A stretch of 64,000 nucleotides of DNA from JADGQN01 sp035315185 (GCA_035315185.1 DATFYE010000194.1:1-64000); one strand, 5' to 3'; shown: positions 17,659 through 26,269, numbered from the stretch's first letter. Notes: generated by a model not told the origin, from the sequence alone. A program made the numbers and translations.

Positions 17659-18426
17659 TTATGGAGACTCAAACGTTATCGGCATTGCCACTGGATAAGT
17701 GAACGAGAGAGGGACTTCGATTAGCGCACGAAGGGGGTCCGGTCCTGAATTCAAATAGGTAGTGCAGTTACCGTTATCCCGTACACTGGCCCAAACCATC
17801 ATTTGTGGTGGGGAAGGCGAAATGTAAAATTTTGTCTCACCCGGACCAATCACAACCGGCGTAACGTAGAGGTCCAATGAGTAGGGCTGTGAGCCAGCCA
17901 AGTAAGGCGTACCCCCACAATCGGGTTCGGTATAATGTATTTGACCCGTGACCAGATTTTCGGCTGAACCATCCTCGTAATAGAACCCGAATAGCCTTTT
18001 CCACGATGGCACGTATATTGTTATCCGATCCGACGCTAAGTCCACAGCCTGTCCCAGATATTCCCCTTTGGCACTATAGACTGGAGTCTCTCCAGACGGT
18101 CCCGCTGGTCCTGCTGGTCCTGCCGGTCCTACTATTGAAGTCCCATCGGCTCCTTTCGGTCCTGCTGGTCCCTGTGGACCAGGATCACCCTTTGCTCCTG
18201 CCAATCCCTGTGATCCCGCTGGCCCCGCCGGTCCCATTGGCCCTACTGCTCCTGCTGGGCCTTGTGGCCCCTGTGGACCGGGCATCAGCTTGATGTTATT
18301 AATTTGCTGTTGTAGTTGATCGATCTGCTTCTGGAGTTCCTGGAACGGTTGTCCCTCTGCTGCAGAAGCAAGTACTGGAAGGCAGAGAATAAGCGCCACT
18401 AAAGTCAACGTTACTTTCCTTGTCAT
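17659..18426 (-). CDS. Secreted collagen-like (Gly-X-Y) repeat protein
   Basis: 255 residues: a signal peptide of about 22 (ASA before AEGQ), a short coiled coil (about 27-46, heptad QLQQQINNIK), about 20 Gly-X-Y triplets rich in GPQ, GPA and GPM (about 49-112, one GTS break), then a C-terminal globular domain with three cysteines. The order coiled coil, triple helix, globular head is that of bacterial collagens, which trimerise and act at the surface. The ribosome site GGGGAGG is strong. A 220-nt structured leader precedes it. Function of the head domain unknown. Confidence 0.85.
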   Translation of the reverse strand: MTRKVTLTLVALILCLPVLASAAEGQPFQELQKQIDQLQQQINNIKLMPGPQGPQGPAGAVGPMGPAGPAGSQGLAGAKGDPGPQGPAGPKGADGTSIVGPAGPAGPAGPSGETPVYSAKGEYLGQAVDLASDRITIYVPSWKRLFGFYYEDGSAENLVTGQIHYTEPDCGGTPYLAGSQPYSLDLYVTPVVIGPGETKFYISPSPPQMMVWASVRDNGNCTTYLNSGPDPLRALIEVPLSFTYPVAMPITFESP

Positions 18427-18646
18427 CGTGATTTCCTCCCCTTCTTTGAAACCATTAACTCTTACCCTTCATCACGGATGGGCTTTATCGAGGATTGAAA
18501 TAAGAGAACCTCCAAAGGCGCATGATGCCCTTGGAGGCTCAAACAGGTAGTTTCTGGAGTCGCCCCATTATGACTCCCTCTGAAACGGTGGGTCTAAGGT
18601 GTGGGCTTACTTGTCGAAGATGAGTTGATCGCCTCGGGTTCTACTT
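18427..18646 (-). promoter_or_regulatory. Long structured 5' leader of the collagen-like gene, attenuator-like
   Basis: From the promoter at 18653-18680 the untranslated leader would be about 220 nt. Two hairpins stand out on the minus strand: GGAGTC/GACTCC, enclosed by GTTTC/GAAAC (about 18547-18585), and a strong CCTCCAA/TTGGAGG stem (18509-18537) followed by a T-rich stretch (TTCTCTTATTTC). The second looks like a weak intrinsic terminator ahead of the gene. It matches no riboswitch class I recognise. Confidence 0.45.
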
Positions 18647-18652
18647 ATTTTA

Positions 18653-18680
18653 ACTGTAGCATAAGAGCATCCTTTGTCAA
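18653..18680 (-). promoter_or_regulatory. Sigma-70 promoter for the collagen-like gene
   Basis: Minus strand: perfect TTGACA (18675-18680), 16-bp spacer, TACAGT (18653-18658, four of six). Confidence 0.5.
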
Positions 18681-18954
18681 GCAGTTCTTGGTATTAAAAA
18701 GTGGGTTAAGCCCAATGACCTCTATTTGTTCAAGCGTGATAGTGGCGAAGATAGCTGCCTGAAAGGTTGAATCACAGGAAGAAGCGTGGCAATGAGGATT
18801 GCAGGAAGTAGCAGATACGCCGTCGGGTATTAACTTCACCTACTAATAGTGAACACGGCGTTAGCAACAAGGATTGAAGATTAGCGTTGAAATGAGAGCA
18901 TATTAAACCAGACGGCTAGCTAGAGCAGGTCACCAAACCCGTCATGCGTTTTAA

Positions 18955-18994
18955 CAGGCAGAAAAAAATCCTGTACAGGAAGTTTTCCTGCCTG
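18955..18994. repeat. 40-bp imperfect palindrome
   Basis: Outer arms CAGGCAG/CTGCCTG and a central 12-bp palindrome TCCTGTACAGGA share one centre, joined by an A-run facing a T-run. The structure could act as a terminator for either neighbour or as a protein site. The surrounding 18.7-19.16 kb shows no gene. Confidence 0.5.
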
Positions 18995-19166
18995 GTTGGA
19001 TGGCTTTTCGAAATTGTCTCCTCGTTGGTGATAGGATTAGTCTGATCAACTTATTCTATCATCCCTTGTATCAAGGGCCAAAGGGGTTTTTAATTATTTT
19101 GATGGTGGATCAAGGTGGTTGTCTTACAATCAATCTCTTGGTACGGGAAATTCCAAAAAAGCCCGG

Positions 19167-19835
19167 CTAATCGGCGGCATTCCCATTCTGGCAGTATGCC
19201 TCGATCCCGCCGTAACATCCACTGCAAGATATCGGGCAATTCCCGGCCCAACAAGCACTAGCCCAGCCTGGCCCAGTTCCCGTGCAACATCTGTTACTCG
19301 GCGCGGAGTTTCCGCTGAGACACTGGTATGAGGGGGAACCTCCATCCCAGCAGTTAGAACCTGCGCCGCCCCCGGCGTTACAGGCTCCGGAGTCCTGTGA
19401 ACCGCTCACACAATCACCACGGGCGGCGTACCGCGCTCCTCCTAGATCGACCAGTCTCGGGAGTTCATAGGCGAATGGCTTCCCGCTGGGCCCTCTGCGC
19501 AGAGGGAGAGGAGAAACGTTCTTCCCGTGTACCGTCCCGTTATGAGGATCACTCCGGGTGCTGTTAAATCCGACAAGCCCTTCTGCAACCAGTTGATCAA
19601 CAAATGCCCCGATATGATCTCTGGCTTCTTCAGGTACACCTGTGGCATGTACGCGGACTCCCCTGAGGAGATCGTCCACGGTGTGTTCCCCATCGAGGAG
19701 CTTCCACACGTAGACACCAGTAGGGCTCAAGCCGAAACCTCGGCCCCTATCCGGGTCGAAGAGCACGGCCCAGTCGTCAAACTCCTCCCGGAGCAGGACG
19801 TAAGGGTTGACTATGGGCTTTTCACCGTCTTTCAA
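19167..19835 (-). CDS. PqqD/RRE domain fused to a Cys-rich RiPP-precursor-like tail
   Basis: 222 residues in three parts. Residues about 5-92 are a PqqD-like winged-helix domain (VLFDPDRGRGFGLSPTGVYV then WKLLDG and LVAEGLV), the fold that RiPP-modifying enzymes use to recognise leaders. Residues about 93-138 are a linker ending in YELPRLVDLG. Residues about 140-222 hold 11 cysteines in a Gly/Ser/Asn-rich tail with a regular C-x2-G rhythm and roughly ten-residue spacing. No radical SAM or other maturase and no transporter are nearby. A consensus sigma-54 site lies 75 bp upstream. The reading as a precursor with a built-in recognition domain is inference. Confidence 0.7.
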   Translation of the reverse strand: MKDGEKPIVNPYVLLREEFDDWAVLFDPDRGRGFGLSPTGVYVWKLLDGEHTVDDLLRGVRVHATGVPEEARDHIGAFVDQLVAEGLVGFNSTRSDPHNGTVHGKNVSPLPLRRGPSGKPFAYELPRLVDLGGARYAARGDCVSGSQDSGACNAGGGAGSNCWDGGSPSYQCLSGNSAPSNRCCTGTGPGWASACWAGNCPISCSGCYGGIEAYCQNGNAAD

Positions 19836-19909
19836 GGGAGTACCTCATCCGTACCGCCATCTTTGACCCACACAGGCCACCACCTTATAGAGACTGCACT
19901 ACGGCTTGA

Positions 19910-19925
19910 TGCAATCTGTGTGCCA
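19910..19925 (-). promoter_or_regulatory. Sigma-54 promoter for the PqqD-fusion gene
   Basis: On the minus strand TGGCAC-ACAGA-TTGCA, a perfect match to the -24/-12 consensus. Transcription would start near 19898, about 60 nt before the start codon. A second perfect match (TGGCAC-CTTGC-TTGCT) lies at 20244-20259 inside the upstream gene. Nothing else was supported in the 19836-20210 gap. Confidence 0.7.
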
Positions 19926-20210
19926 AGGTACCACGGTGTTTTGTATCAATATAAGAACACCGTATACGGAGAAGCGTTTTACCTGAGATGCACAGGAAGC
20001 CATTGAGGTAACGATGCATTTTTTCCCACAACCGGTCACAATTGCCAAGTGAAAGAGCGTATGTTTTCCGAATTGCTCCGTTCATTTCTTTCAGGAAGAA
20101 GTTGAGGTCTTGCCGTGCAGGTTCTGAAAGGTCAATCCTGAGTTGTTGCAACTAATCGGTCAGTGCGTGTGTCGCCCTCATCCCTATCTTTCCACTTCCC
20201 TTCGTCGGCA

Positions 20211-20684
20211 TCATAAGTCGATAATCTCTTCATCATCAAGAGGAGCAAGCAAGGTGCCATGTAACTTGGAGATCAAGCGTTCAATGGCAGGATTGCCGAG
20301 GAAGTTGGTCTGCTGGTTGTACATGTTCTGAATGAAGATAGACGTATTTTCTCCTGCAAGGCTTCCCGTGGCCTTTCCGATTTCCCTTGAGGCCTTGAAG
20401 CCGTAATCGAGTAGCTGCCTGTCTACCTCTCCGGGTTTCTCGCCCTTCCGGACTTTGGTCACGTAGTCCTTGAAGTACCTGGCCGACTCCACCATGTTAT
20501 CTGCCGCGTCGGTCGCCGCCTGTGCAATGATCTGCTGGGCCTCTTCCAGAATGACCTTGATCTCCTCCCTGTTGAGTATCCGGCTCACATTCTGTTGGCT
20601 CATCCCCATGAGCTCACCGATCTCCCGTTGACTGTGGCCCTCTACCGCTAACGTGGCTATCTTAATCTCTCGTTCTGTCAGCAT
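20211..20684 (-). CDS. HTH protein resembling phage small terminase subunits
   Basis: 157 residues. A helix-turn-helix at about 3-40 (LTEREIKIATLAVEGHSQRE then MSQQNVSRIL), followed by a long helical part (about 43-110) and a short acidic C-terminus. This layout fits small terminase or other phage-type DNA-recognition subunits; no large terminase gene is present. The ribosome site is GAGGG. It may equally be a stand-alone regulator. It lies 120 bp from the 3' end of tRNA-Thr, the usual place for integrated elements. Confidence 0.5.
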   Translation of the reverse strand: MLTEREIKIATLAVEGHSQREIGELMGMSQQNVSRILNREEIKVILEEAQQIIAQAATDAADNMVESARYFKDYVTKVRKGEKPGEVDRQLLDYGFKASREIGKATGSLAGENTSIFIQNMYNQQTNFLGNPAIERLISKLHGTLLAPLDDEEIIDL

Positions 20685-20808
20685 GCTTCGCCCTCATCTT
20701 ATAGACAATTTTTTACCACTCGCCGTAAAGTCTGCCAGCGCCAGTCCAGAGACGGTTTTTTGAGGGGGTCCGTAACTGTAAGTTATTGAAAATAGGGGAA
20801 AAGACAAA

Positions 20809-20880
20809 AGCCGACGCGGGGATTTGAACCCCGGACCTGCTGATTACGAATCAGCTGCTCTACCGCTGAGCTACGTCGGC
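20809..20880 (-). tRNA. tRNA-Thr (anticodon CGT)
   Basis: Minus strand: acceptor GCCGACG/CGTCGGC, D arm GCTCAGCGGTAGAGC, anticodon stem GCTGA/TCAGC around the loop TTCGTAA (anticodon CGT), T arm CGGGG-TTCAAAT-CCCCG. CCA is not encoded. The 3' end faces the accessory region. Confidence 0.93.
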
Positions 20881-20891
20881 GATCAGCGATT

Positions 20892-20920
20892 TTTATAACA
20901 CGGCAGGGGGTAAAAGGCAA
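20892..20920 (-). promoter_or_regulatory. Promoter of tRNA-Thr
   Basis: TTGCCT (20915-20920), 17-bp spacer, TATAAA (20892-20897) on the minus strand, 11 bp before the tRNA 5' end. Confidence 0.6.
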
Positions 20921-20977
20921 TCGGAGTTTTGCTGCTGCGGTTCGCCACCGGGGGTTGCGCATGAGGCGCTTCGGGCG

Positions 20978-22630
20978 TCAGCGTTTCTTGCGCTCTTTTT
21001 CCAGTTTTCTCTTTTCTTCATCCCTGATTTCGCGGCGCAGAAGCTTGCCCACTTTGGATTTGGGCAGCATGTCCCTGAACTCGATATAGTGAGGTATCTT
21101 ATACGGTGCGAGTCTGTCGCGCGCCCAGCGCAGAAGCTCCGTGCTGTTCACGCCCTTTGCATCCTCTTTTAGAACGACGATAGCCTTGATGCGCTCTCCC
21201 ACCTTCGGGTCAGGTATGCCGACAACGCATGCGCCGATGACCGTGGGATGATCCTGCAGGACCGCTTCGATCTCCGATGCCGACACGCGATAGGCCTTGT
21301 ACTTAATGATGTCCGCGGTGCGCTCCACGAACTCGATCTCGTTGTTTTCGGTCACGCGCACGAAATCACCCATGCGGTAATAAACATCTCCATTCATTTT
21401 GATATATGAGTATTCCGTTTCGTCGGGCTTTTTCCAGTAGCTTTTCACCGTGAAATCAGACGTGACCATTAACTCTCCGATATCCCCCTGGGGTACGGGC
21501 TGGAGCGTTTCAGTATCTGCAACCAGTACGCGGCGCGATTTCAGGGGCTTGCCCACAGTCGTGGGCGCGGGCACCTTGTCCAGCGGGCTGTATGTAATAT
21601 GGCCCGCCTCAGTGGAGCCATATACCTGGTAGAGGTAAACACCGTACTTCTGGTGCCAGGTCTTGTAAACCTCCGCAGGCAAAGCATCACCGCCGCAGTA
21701 GCAGTATTTGAGAGAGCCGAGGTCATACTGGTCCACCCGGTCGTTCTCAAGGATCATGCGGTAGAGGGCCGGCACGCCCAGCATCCAGCGCACCTTGTAC
21801 CGCTCAATGGCGGAAAGCGTTGCATCAACCTCGGGCGAGGGCATGAGCACGACGGCGTTGCCGAAGTTGAAGCCGAAGGCGATCATGAACCCCTTGGCCA
21901 TGATGTGAAAGAGGGGGTTGATCATGATGACCACGTCGCTGCCCTCCTGCGTGCGGTCGCCGATCACATCGTTCATGATGTCCCGGATGTACGATGTCTC
22001 GCCCATGTGATTGCCGGCAACACCCTTGGGAAAGCCCGTGGTGCCGCCCGTGTACATGATGTACGCGAGATCCTTCCACGGGTCGATCTTCACCTCCGGC
22101 GGGGTGGGCGGATAGTGGCGCATGATATCTTCGAACCAGAAGATGTGCGGTCCTTTTTCCGTCGAACCTTTCGGAATCTTATCAAAGGCCGTGCCGATGG
22201 CCCGCTTCCACCAGGGGATCAGGTCAACGAGGTTCGTGACGATGATGTTCTTCAGGCCCGTGGCAGGCATGATCTCTTTCACGTAGCCGAAGTTTGTGTC
22301 GAGGCAGATGACTGCCTTCACCTCAGCGTCCTTGATGATGTACTCGATCTCGTAGGCGGTGTAAATTGGCGAGACAGGCACCATGACCGCGCCGATCTTG
22401 TTGATCGCGTAATTGGCAATGACCCATTGCGGGCAGTTTGGGATATAGATCATTACCTTGTCGCCGGGCTGAATGCCGAGGCCCACGAGGCCGAAGGCAA
22501 ATTTTTCGATGTAATAGGTGAGCGTAGCATACGTGTAACGCTGTCCCAGGTAGATCAGAGCGGTGCGGCGGGAGTATTTTTTCGCCATCTCGTCAAAACG
22601 GGTGAAGGTGCATTCTTCCGGGTATGGCAT
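20978..22630 (-). CDS. AMP-forming long-chain acyl-CoA synthetase/CoA ligase
   Basis: 550 residues from ATG 22630 (GAGGG 7 nt upstream, 10 bp after the livF stop). ANL superfamily: phosphate loop YIMYTGGTTGFPKGVAGNH near 197-215, VYGSTEAG near 335, and a C-terminal domain ending KSKVGKLLRREIRDEE with the catalytic Lys. A very basic tail (KRKLEKERKKR) follows. Last gene of the liv-type operon, so it probably activates the acid that the ABC transporter brings in; many anaerobes pair Liv-type importers with CoA ligases for aromatic or fatty acids. Confidence 0.88.
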   Translation of the reverse strand: MPYPEECTFTRFDEMAKKYSRRTALIYLGQRYTYATLTYYIEKFAFGLVGLGIQPGDKVMIYIPNCPQWVIANYAINKIGAVMVPVSPIYTAYEIEYIIKDAEVKAVICLDTNFGYVKEIMPATGLKNIIVTNLVDLIPWWKRAIGTAFDKIPKGSTEKGPHIFWFEDIMRHYPPTPPEVKIDPWKDLAYIMYTGGTTGFPKGVAGNHMGETSYIRDIMNDVIGDRTQEGSDVVIMINPLFHIMAKGFMIAFGFNFGNAVVLMPSPEVDATLSAIERYKVRWMLGVPALYRMILENDRVDQYDLGSLKYCYCGGDALPAEVYKTWHQKYGVYLYQVYGSTEAGHITYSPLDKVPAPTTVGKPLKSRRVLVADTETLQPVPQGDIGELMVTSDFTVKSYWKKPDETEYSYIKMNGDVYYRMGDFVRVTENNEIEFVERTADIIKYKAYRVSASEIEAVLQDHPTVIGACVVGIPDPKVGERIKAIVVLKEDAKGVNSTELLRWARDRLAPYKIPHYIEFRDMLPKSKVGKLLRREIRDEEKRKLEKERKKR

Positions 22631-22640
22631 GGTTTTTCCC

Positions 22641-23387
22641 TCAGACTCCGAAATACGCGGACTTGACATCCGGATTATCGAGCAGTTCCTCTTTAGTCCC
22701 GGCCAGCACGTTGGAACCGTTTTCCAGGATATATCCGTAATCGATGATCGGGATGATTGGACGGGCGTACTGCTCTGTGATGATGATGGTGATGCCTTTC
22801 GCGTCGCGGATATCTTTCGCTCCGTTAACCACGATTTTCTGGTATGCCGGGCTCAAGCCGAGGAGCGGCTCGTCGAGTAGGAGGACCTTGGGCTTGGCCA
22901 TTAAAGCCCTGCCGATTGCCAGCATCTGTTGCTCGCCCCCGCTTAAGAAGCCACCCTGGCTGTTCAGGTGGTCTTTGAGGCGCGGGAAGAGGTTGAGGAC
23001 GTACTCGATGTTCTCTTTCGTTTCGCGTTTGTTTGCGAGATAGGCTCCGATCTTCAGGTTTTCCATCACACTGCTTTCAGGAAAGATCCGACGCCGTTCG
23101 GGACAGAGGATAACGCCCTGCTTGGCTCGCAGGTGCGGCTTCAGGCCGGAGATGTCGGTGCCGTCGAGCATGATGCTGCCGAACAGCGAAATTCGCTCCC
23201 CTCCACGCATCTCTTCTTTCTTGCGGATATCAAGAATAATACCTGAGAGGGTGTACATCAGCGTGCTCTTCCCGGCGCTGTTGGAACCGAAGATGCCCAC
23301 TATCTGCCCGCTCTCTGCGGTAATGCCCACGTTGTTCAGGGCGAGCATGTTTTCGTAGAAAACCATCAGTTCACTCGCCTGCAGCAT
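22641..23387 (-). CDS. Branched-chain amino acid/organic acid ABC transporter ATPase, LivF-type
   Basis: 248 residues. Walker A GSNSAGKST near 30, signature LSGGEQQML near 141, Walker B KVLLLDEPLLGLSP near 160. ATG 23387 is preceded by GGAGG. One of two cytoplasmic ATPases of the Liv importer. The gap before it (to livG) is filled by a dispersed repeat, unlike the tight overlaps elsewhere in the operon. The substrate may be an organic acid and not an amino acid. Confidence 0.88.
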   Translation of the reverse strand: MLQASELMVFYENMLALNNVGITAESGQIVGIFGSNSAGKSTLMYTLSGIILDIRKKEEMRGGERISLFGSIMLDGTDISGLKPHLRAKQGVILCPERRRIFPESSVMENLKIGAYLANKRETKENIEYVLNLFPRLKDHLNSQGGFLSGGEQQMLAIGRALMAKPKVLLLDEPLLGLSPAYQKIVVNGAKDIRDAKGITIIITEQYARPIIPIIDYGYILENGSNVLAGTKEELLDNPDVKSAYFGV

Positions 23388-23400
23388 CAGTTCCTCCAAA

Positions 23401-23545
23401 CCGATTTGCCTTCAAGCGTATACCTTCGTTGCCCGTCGGCCTGTTCTTACTCGACGTACCATCAGGTACGCCTCCGTAGACCAGCCCTCGGCGCGCCCGG
23501 GGTACCCGGCCGAAGGCTGGGTCGTCCATCTTGAATCCACATCGG
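23401..23545 (+). repeat. Dispersed intergenic repeat, copy 1
   Basis: 145 bp between livG and livF. Ends are an inverted repeat (CCGATTTGCCTTCAAG at the left; CCGATGTGGATTCAAG read from the right). The core CGTATACCTTCGTTGCCCGT and CGACGTACC...GGTACGCCTCCGTAG are shared with the copies at 52578 and 54731, in the same orientation. Copy 1 carries an extra ~15 bp near its right end. Confidence 0.85.
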
Positions 23546-24313
23546 TTAAACCTCCTCGCTGCCTAAATACGCCTCACGGACCCGCTCGTCCTCTATCACT
23601 TCCGTAGATGTGCCTTCGGCGATCTTCTCGCCGAACTGGAGCGCCATCACGCGGTCAGCCACGCGGAAGAGCTCCCTGAGCCGGTGCTCTACCATGATCA
23701 GCGTCACACCTTCCAGCTTGAGCTTCTCGATGAGCGGCATCATTCCGGCGATTTCACTCATGCTGAGACCGGAAAAAACTTCGTCGCAGAAGATCACTTC
23801 GGGTCGCATGGAGATGCAGCGGGCAAGCTCCAGCCGCTTCTGGTAGCCTGTGGGGAGCGTTGATGCCAGTTTGTAGGGCACCCTTGAATCGCGCTCGAAC
23901 CCGATCTCCTCTAAGATATCGACCGCGAACGTGTCCCGGTCGCCATGCTTGCCTCCGCCTCTCCAGCCGCCAAGCTTTCGTGCACGGGGCGACCAGAGTG
24001 GAATGATCAGGTTCTTGAATGCGGGTAGGCTGTAATATGGCCTCATGATCTGAAAAGTGCGCGAGATACCGATGTGAGCAATCTTGTGCGGCGGCCACGC
24101 GGTAATATCTTTCTCTTTGAAGTAGACTGTCCCTTTGTTCGGCTTTGAGAATCCCGTGATGCAGTTGATGAGAGTGGTCTTGCCTGAACCGTTCGGACCG
24201 ATGATTCCGAAGGTTTCCCCCTGCTCAACGTTGAAACTCACGTCTGACAGCGCGTACACCCCGCCGAAGGATTTCGTCATCCCGTTCACTGCAAGAAAAG
24301 CTTTGTCCTTCAT
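23546..24313 (-). CDS. ABC transporter ATPase, LivG-type
   Basis: 255 residues. Walker A GPNGSGKTT near 37, a signature region modified to LPTGYQKRLELARC (near 145, where LSYGxQ is usual), Walker B EVIFCDEVFSGLS. ATG 24313 overlaps the livM stop (ATGA). Pairs with LivF to drive the LivHM channel. The CDEVFSGL Walker B has Val where Pro is normal (DEP), a minor but real deviation. Confidence 0.88.
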   Translation of the reverse strand: MKDKAFLAVNGMTKSFGGVYALSDVSFNVEQGETFGIIGPNGSGKTTLINCITGFSKPNKGTVYFKEKDITAWPPHKIAHIGISRTFQIMRPYYSLPAFKNLIIPLWSPRARKLGGWRGGGKHGDRDTFAVDILEEIGFERDSRVPYKLASTLPTGYQKRLELARCISMRPEVIFCDEVFSGLSMSEIAGMMPLIEKLKLEGVTLIMVEHRLRELFRVADRVMALQFGEKIAEGTSTEVIEDERVREAYLGSEEV

Positions 24314-25326
24314 ACCTTGGCCCACCGTTCGAACTGGTGATACTTGCGTTGCGCGTAGACCATGAGTCCTTCACTCTTGAACACTATGAAGGCGGTCAGG
24401 GCAGCGCAGTAGATCACGATCCGGAAGGTTCCAAAGAAGCGGAGGAACTCAGAAAGAGGGACCAGGATAACCGTACCGATTATCGCGCCGACGAGCGTGC
24501 CGCCGCCGCCGATGACTACCGCTGCGATGGGAATGATGGAGAAATCAAGGGCAAAGAGCGACAGCCCGGCCCACATGTACAGGTGCGCGAGATAAGCCCC
24601 GCCCAGACAGCCGACGAAGGCGGCGACAAAGACCGCCAGCGCTTTCATGTGGGTTACATTGATGCCCGACGCGCGCACCGACTGGTCATTGTCTTTTACT
24701 CCACGGAGTACGAGGCCTATGTCCTGGTTCACGAAGCGGCGCATGGCAAAAAGAAAGAAGAGAACGAGAAGGATGATCGCATAGCTCTCCAAGTAGGCAT
24801 TGGGGAAGCTATCCACACCGGTGATACCGTTGGTGCCGCCCAGGATGTCAAATGCTTCGACCACGCGCGTGGCGAGCAGCGGGTACATCAGCGTCACGAT
24901 CGCAAAGTAGACACCCCGAAGCGGCAGGCACGGCAGGAGGAGCACGGTGCAGAATATCGCGCCGCATATGCCGGCCAGCGGTATGGTCAGATAAAATGGT
25001 AACCCGAGGTATACGTTGAATATGGCGGTGAAATAGCCGCCGACGCCTATGAAGAAGGCCCCACCGAGACAGACAAGCCCCACGTAGTTGGCCAGAAAGT
25101 CGAAGGAGAGCGCCAATAATGCGTACACACACATGATGTTTATGACGCGCTTCCAGTACGGGGCCAGCACGAGGACGAGCGGCAAAGAGAGCAGCCCGAT
25201 AATCAATAATGCCCTGGGGCCGACCAGGTAGACTATTTCGCGCCACGATGAAATCGCATAAATGCCCTCTGTGCGCACCTTTATGCCGCGGTCGATTCTT
25301 TCTTTTCTGCGCATTTCCACGGTCAC
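24310..25326 (-). CDS. ABC transporter permease, LivM-type
   Basis: 338 residues, about nine to ten membrane segments, with the conserved LALSFDFLANYVGLVCLGGA region (about 71-90) and the EAA-like loop around RGVKDNDQSVRASGIN. The GTG start overlaps the livH stop (GTGA). Inner-membrane half-channel together with LivH. Confidence 0.88.
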   Translation of the reverse strand: MTVEMRRKERIDRGIKVRTEGIYAISSWREIVYLVGPRALLIIGLLSLPLVLVLAPYWKRVINIMCVYALLALSFDFLANYVGLVCLGGAFFIGVGGYFTAIFNVYLGLPFYLTIPLAGICGAIFCTVLLLPCLPLRGVYFAIVTLMYPLLATRVVEAFDILGGTNGITGVDSFPNAYLESYAIILLVLFFLFAMRRFVNQDIGLVLRGVKDNDQSVRASGINVTHMKALAVFVAAFVGCLGGAYLAHLYMWAGLSLFALDFSIIPIAAVVIGGGGTLVGAIIGTVILVPLSEFLRFFGTFRIVIYCAALTAFIVFKSEGLMVYAQRKYHQFERWAKV

Positions 25327-26189
25327 ACCCGCTCTTCCAGTTCTTTCTGCTTGCCGAAAAGTCCTGACGGCTTAAGGAGTAACGTCACGATGATAGCGAG
25401 CACGGCCACCAACATCGTGAAGTGGCTTGACAAAAACTTCTCCGTGAGAATCTGCGCAAACCCGATTATGAATGAGGCGATGATCGCGCCGCCCCAGCTC
25501 CCCAACCCGCCGATAATGCAGACCGCAATCGCAAAGATCAGCACCGTGTAGCCTGCTTCGACCACGATGTTGCCGAGAGGCAGAACGAGTATTGAGGCAA
25601 AACCGGCGAGGCCCGAGCCGATTGCCAGCGAGACGACCGCGGTCATGTCGGAATCGATGCCCAGCATCATTGCAGCACGCTCGTCCTGGGCAATGCCTCT
25701 GAGCGCCAGGCCGATCCTGCTGAAATGGGTAAAGAGGTAAAGCCCTATGAATGTCATGATGCCGATAGCGACGATGATGAGCCTCTGGATGTCGATCGAC
25801 ACATCGAAGAGGATAACCGAACCCGGGTAAAACGTGGGAAGGACGAAGGTCATGCCGCGCAAGCCCCCCCAGCGCAATCCTTCGAGTATGGCGAGGCCGA
25901 CAGCATAGGTCGCTATGATCTCAGATATCTCCATGCCGCGTATGCGGATCAGGATGAACCGGTAAATCACGGCCCCGATTGCAGAGGTTGCGGTAATCCC
26001 TATAACGACGGCGAGAGGGTAGGGCAGACCTAAGTTGTTCGTGATCACAAACACGAGATAGCCGCAGGTCACATAGAGCGCGCCGTGGGCGAAATTCGGC
26101 AGCCTGCTGATGCTATACACGAGCGTAAAGCCCAGCGCATAGAGCGATAGGATGACACTATTGATAATGCCGTAAAGAACGACTTCCAC
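25323..26189 (-). CDS. ABC transporter permease, LivH-type
   Basis: 288 residues, about eight membrane segments. The N-terminal LGFTLVYSISRLPNFAHGAL (about 20-39) is the LivH signature. GTG start with a weak ribosome site. Partner of LivM. The cytoplasmic loop GLALRGIAQDERAAMMLGID is the ATPase coupling helix region. Confidence 0.88.
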   Translation of the reverse strand: MEVVLYGIINSVILSLYALGFTLVYSISRLPNFAHGALYVTCGYLVFVITNNLGLPYPLAVVIGITATSAIGAVIYRFILIRIRGMEISEIIATYAVGLAILEGLRWGGLRGMTFVLPTFYPGSVILFDVSIDIQRLIIVAIGIMTFIGLYLFTHFSRIGLALRGIAQDERAAMMLGIDSDMTAVVSLAIGSGLAGFASILVLPLGNIVVEAGYTVLIFAIAVCIIGGLGSWGGAIIASFIIGFAQILTEKFLSSHFTMLVAVLAIIVTLLLKPSGLFGKQKELEERV

Positions 26190-26244
26190 GCTCGCGAACC
26201 CCTAGTCTGCTACAAACGAATTAGTTTACTTTACCCACCACCCA

Positions 26245-26269
26245 CCCCTCCCCCTCAAGGGGGGAGGGT
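26245..26269. repeat. G/C-rich hairpin between livK and livH
   Basis: CCCCTCCCCCT and its near-complement GGGGGGAGGG around a CAA loop, without a following T-run on the transcribed strand. In liv operons such intercistronic stems often protect the abundant livK message; that role is inference. Confidence 0.55.

Larger units (their letters stand above)
15886..20808. mobile_element. Mosaic accessory/integrated region next to tRNA-Thr
   Basis: This stretch carries a serine recombinase, two excisionase-like HTH proteins, a small-terminase-like protein and several orphan genes, and ends at the 3' end of a tRNA-Thr. That is the usual appearance of an integrated element. No direct repeat of the tRNA 3' end was found by eye in the window, so the boundaries are not defined and the left limit is a guess. 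The broken genes at 14.8-15.9 kb may belong to it. Confidence 0.4.

Noticed and set aside
19885..20151. 88-codon frame on the minus strand upstream of the PqqD-fusion gene
   Set aside because: TTG start directly after a stop, no ribosome site, no recognisable family, and a perfect sigma-54 promoter lies inside it. A decayed gene remains possible.
20244..20259. Second perfect sigma-54 consensus inside the small-terminase-like gene
   Set aside because: It lies within a coding sequence about 400 bp from the next gene; it may be functional but could be chance, so it is not listed as a promoter.
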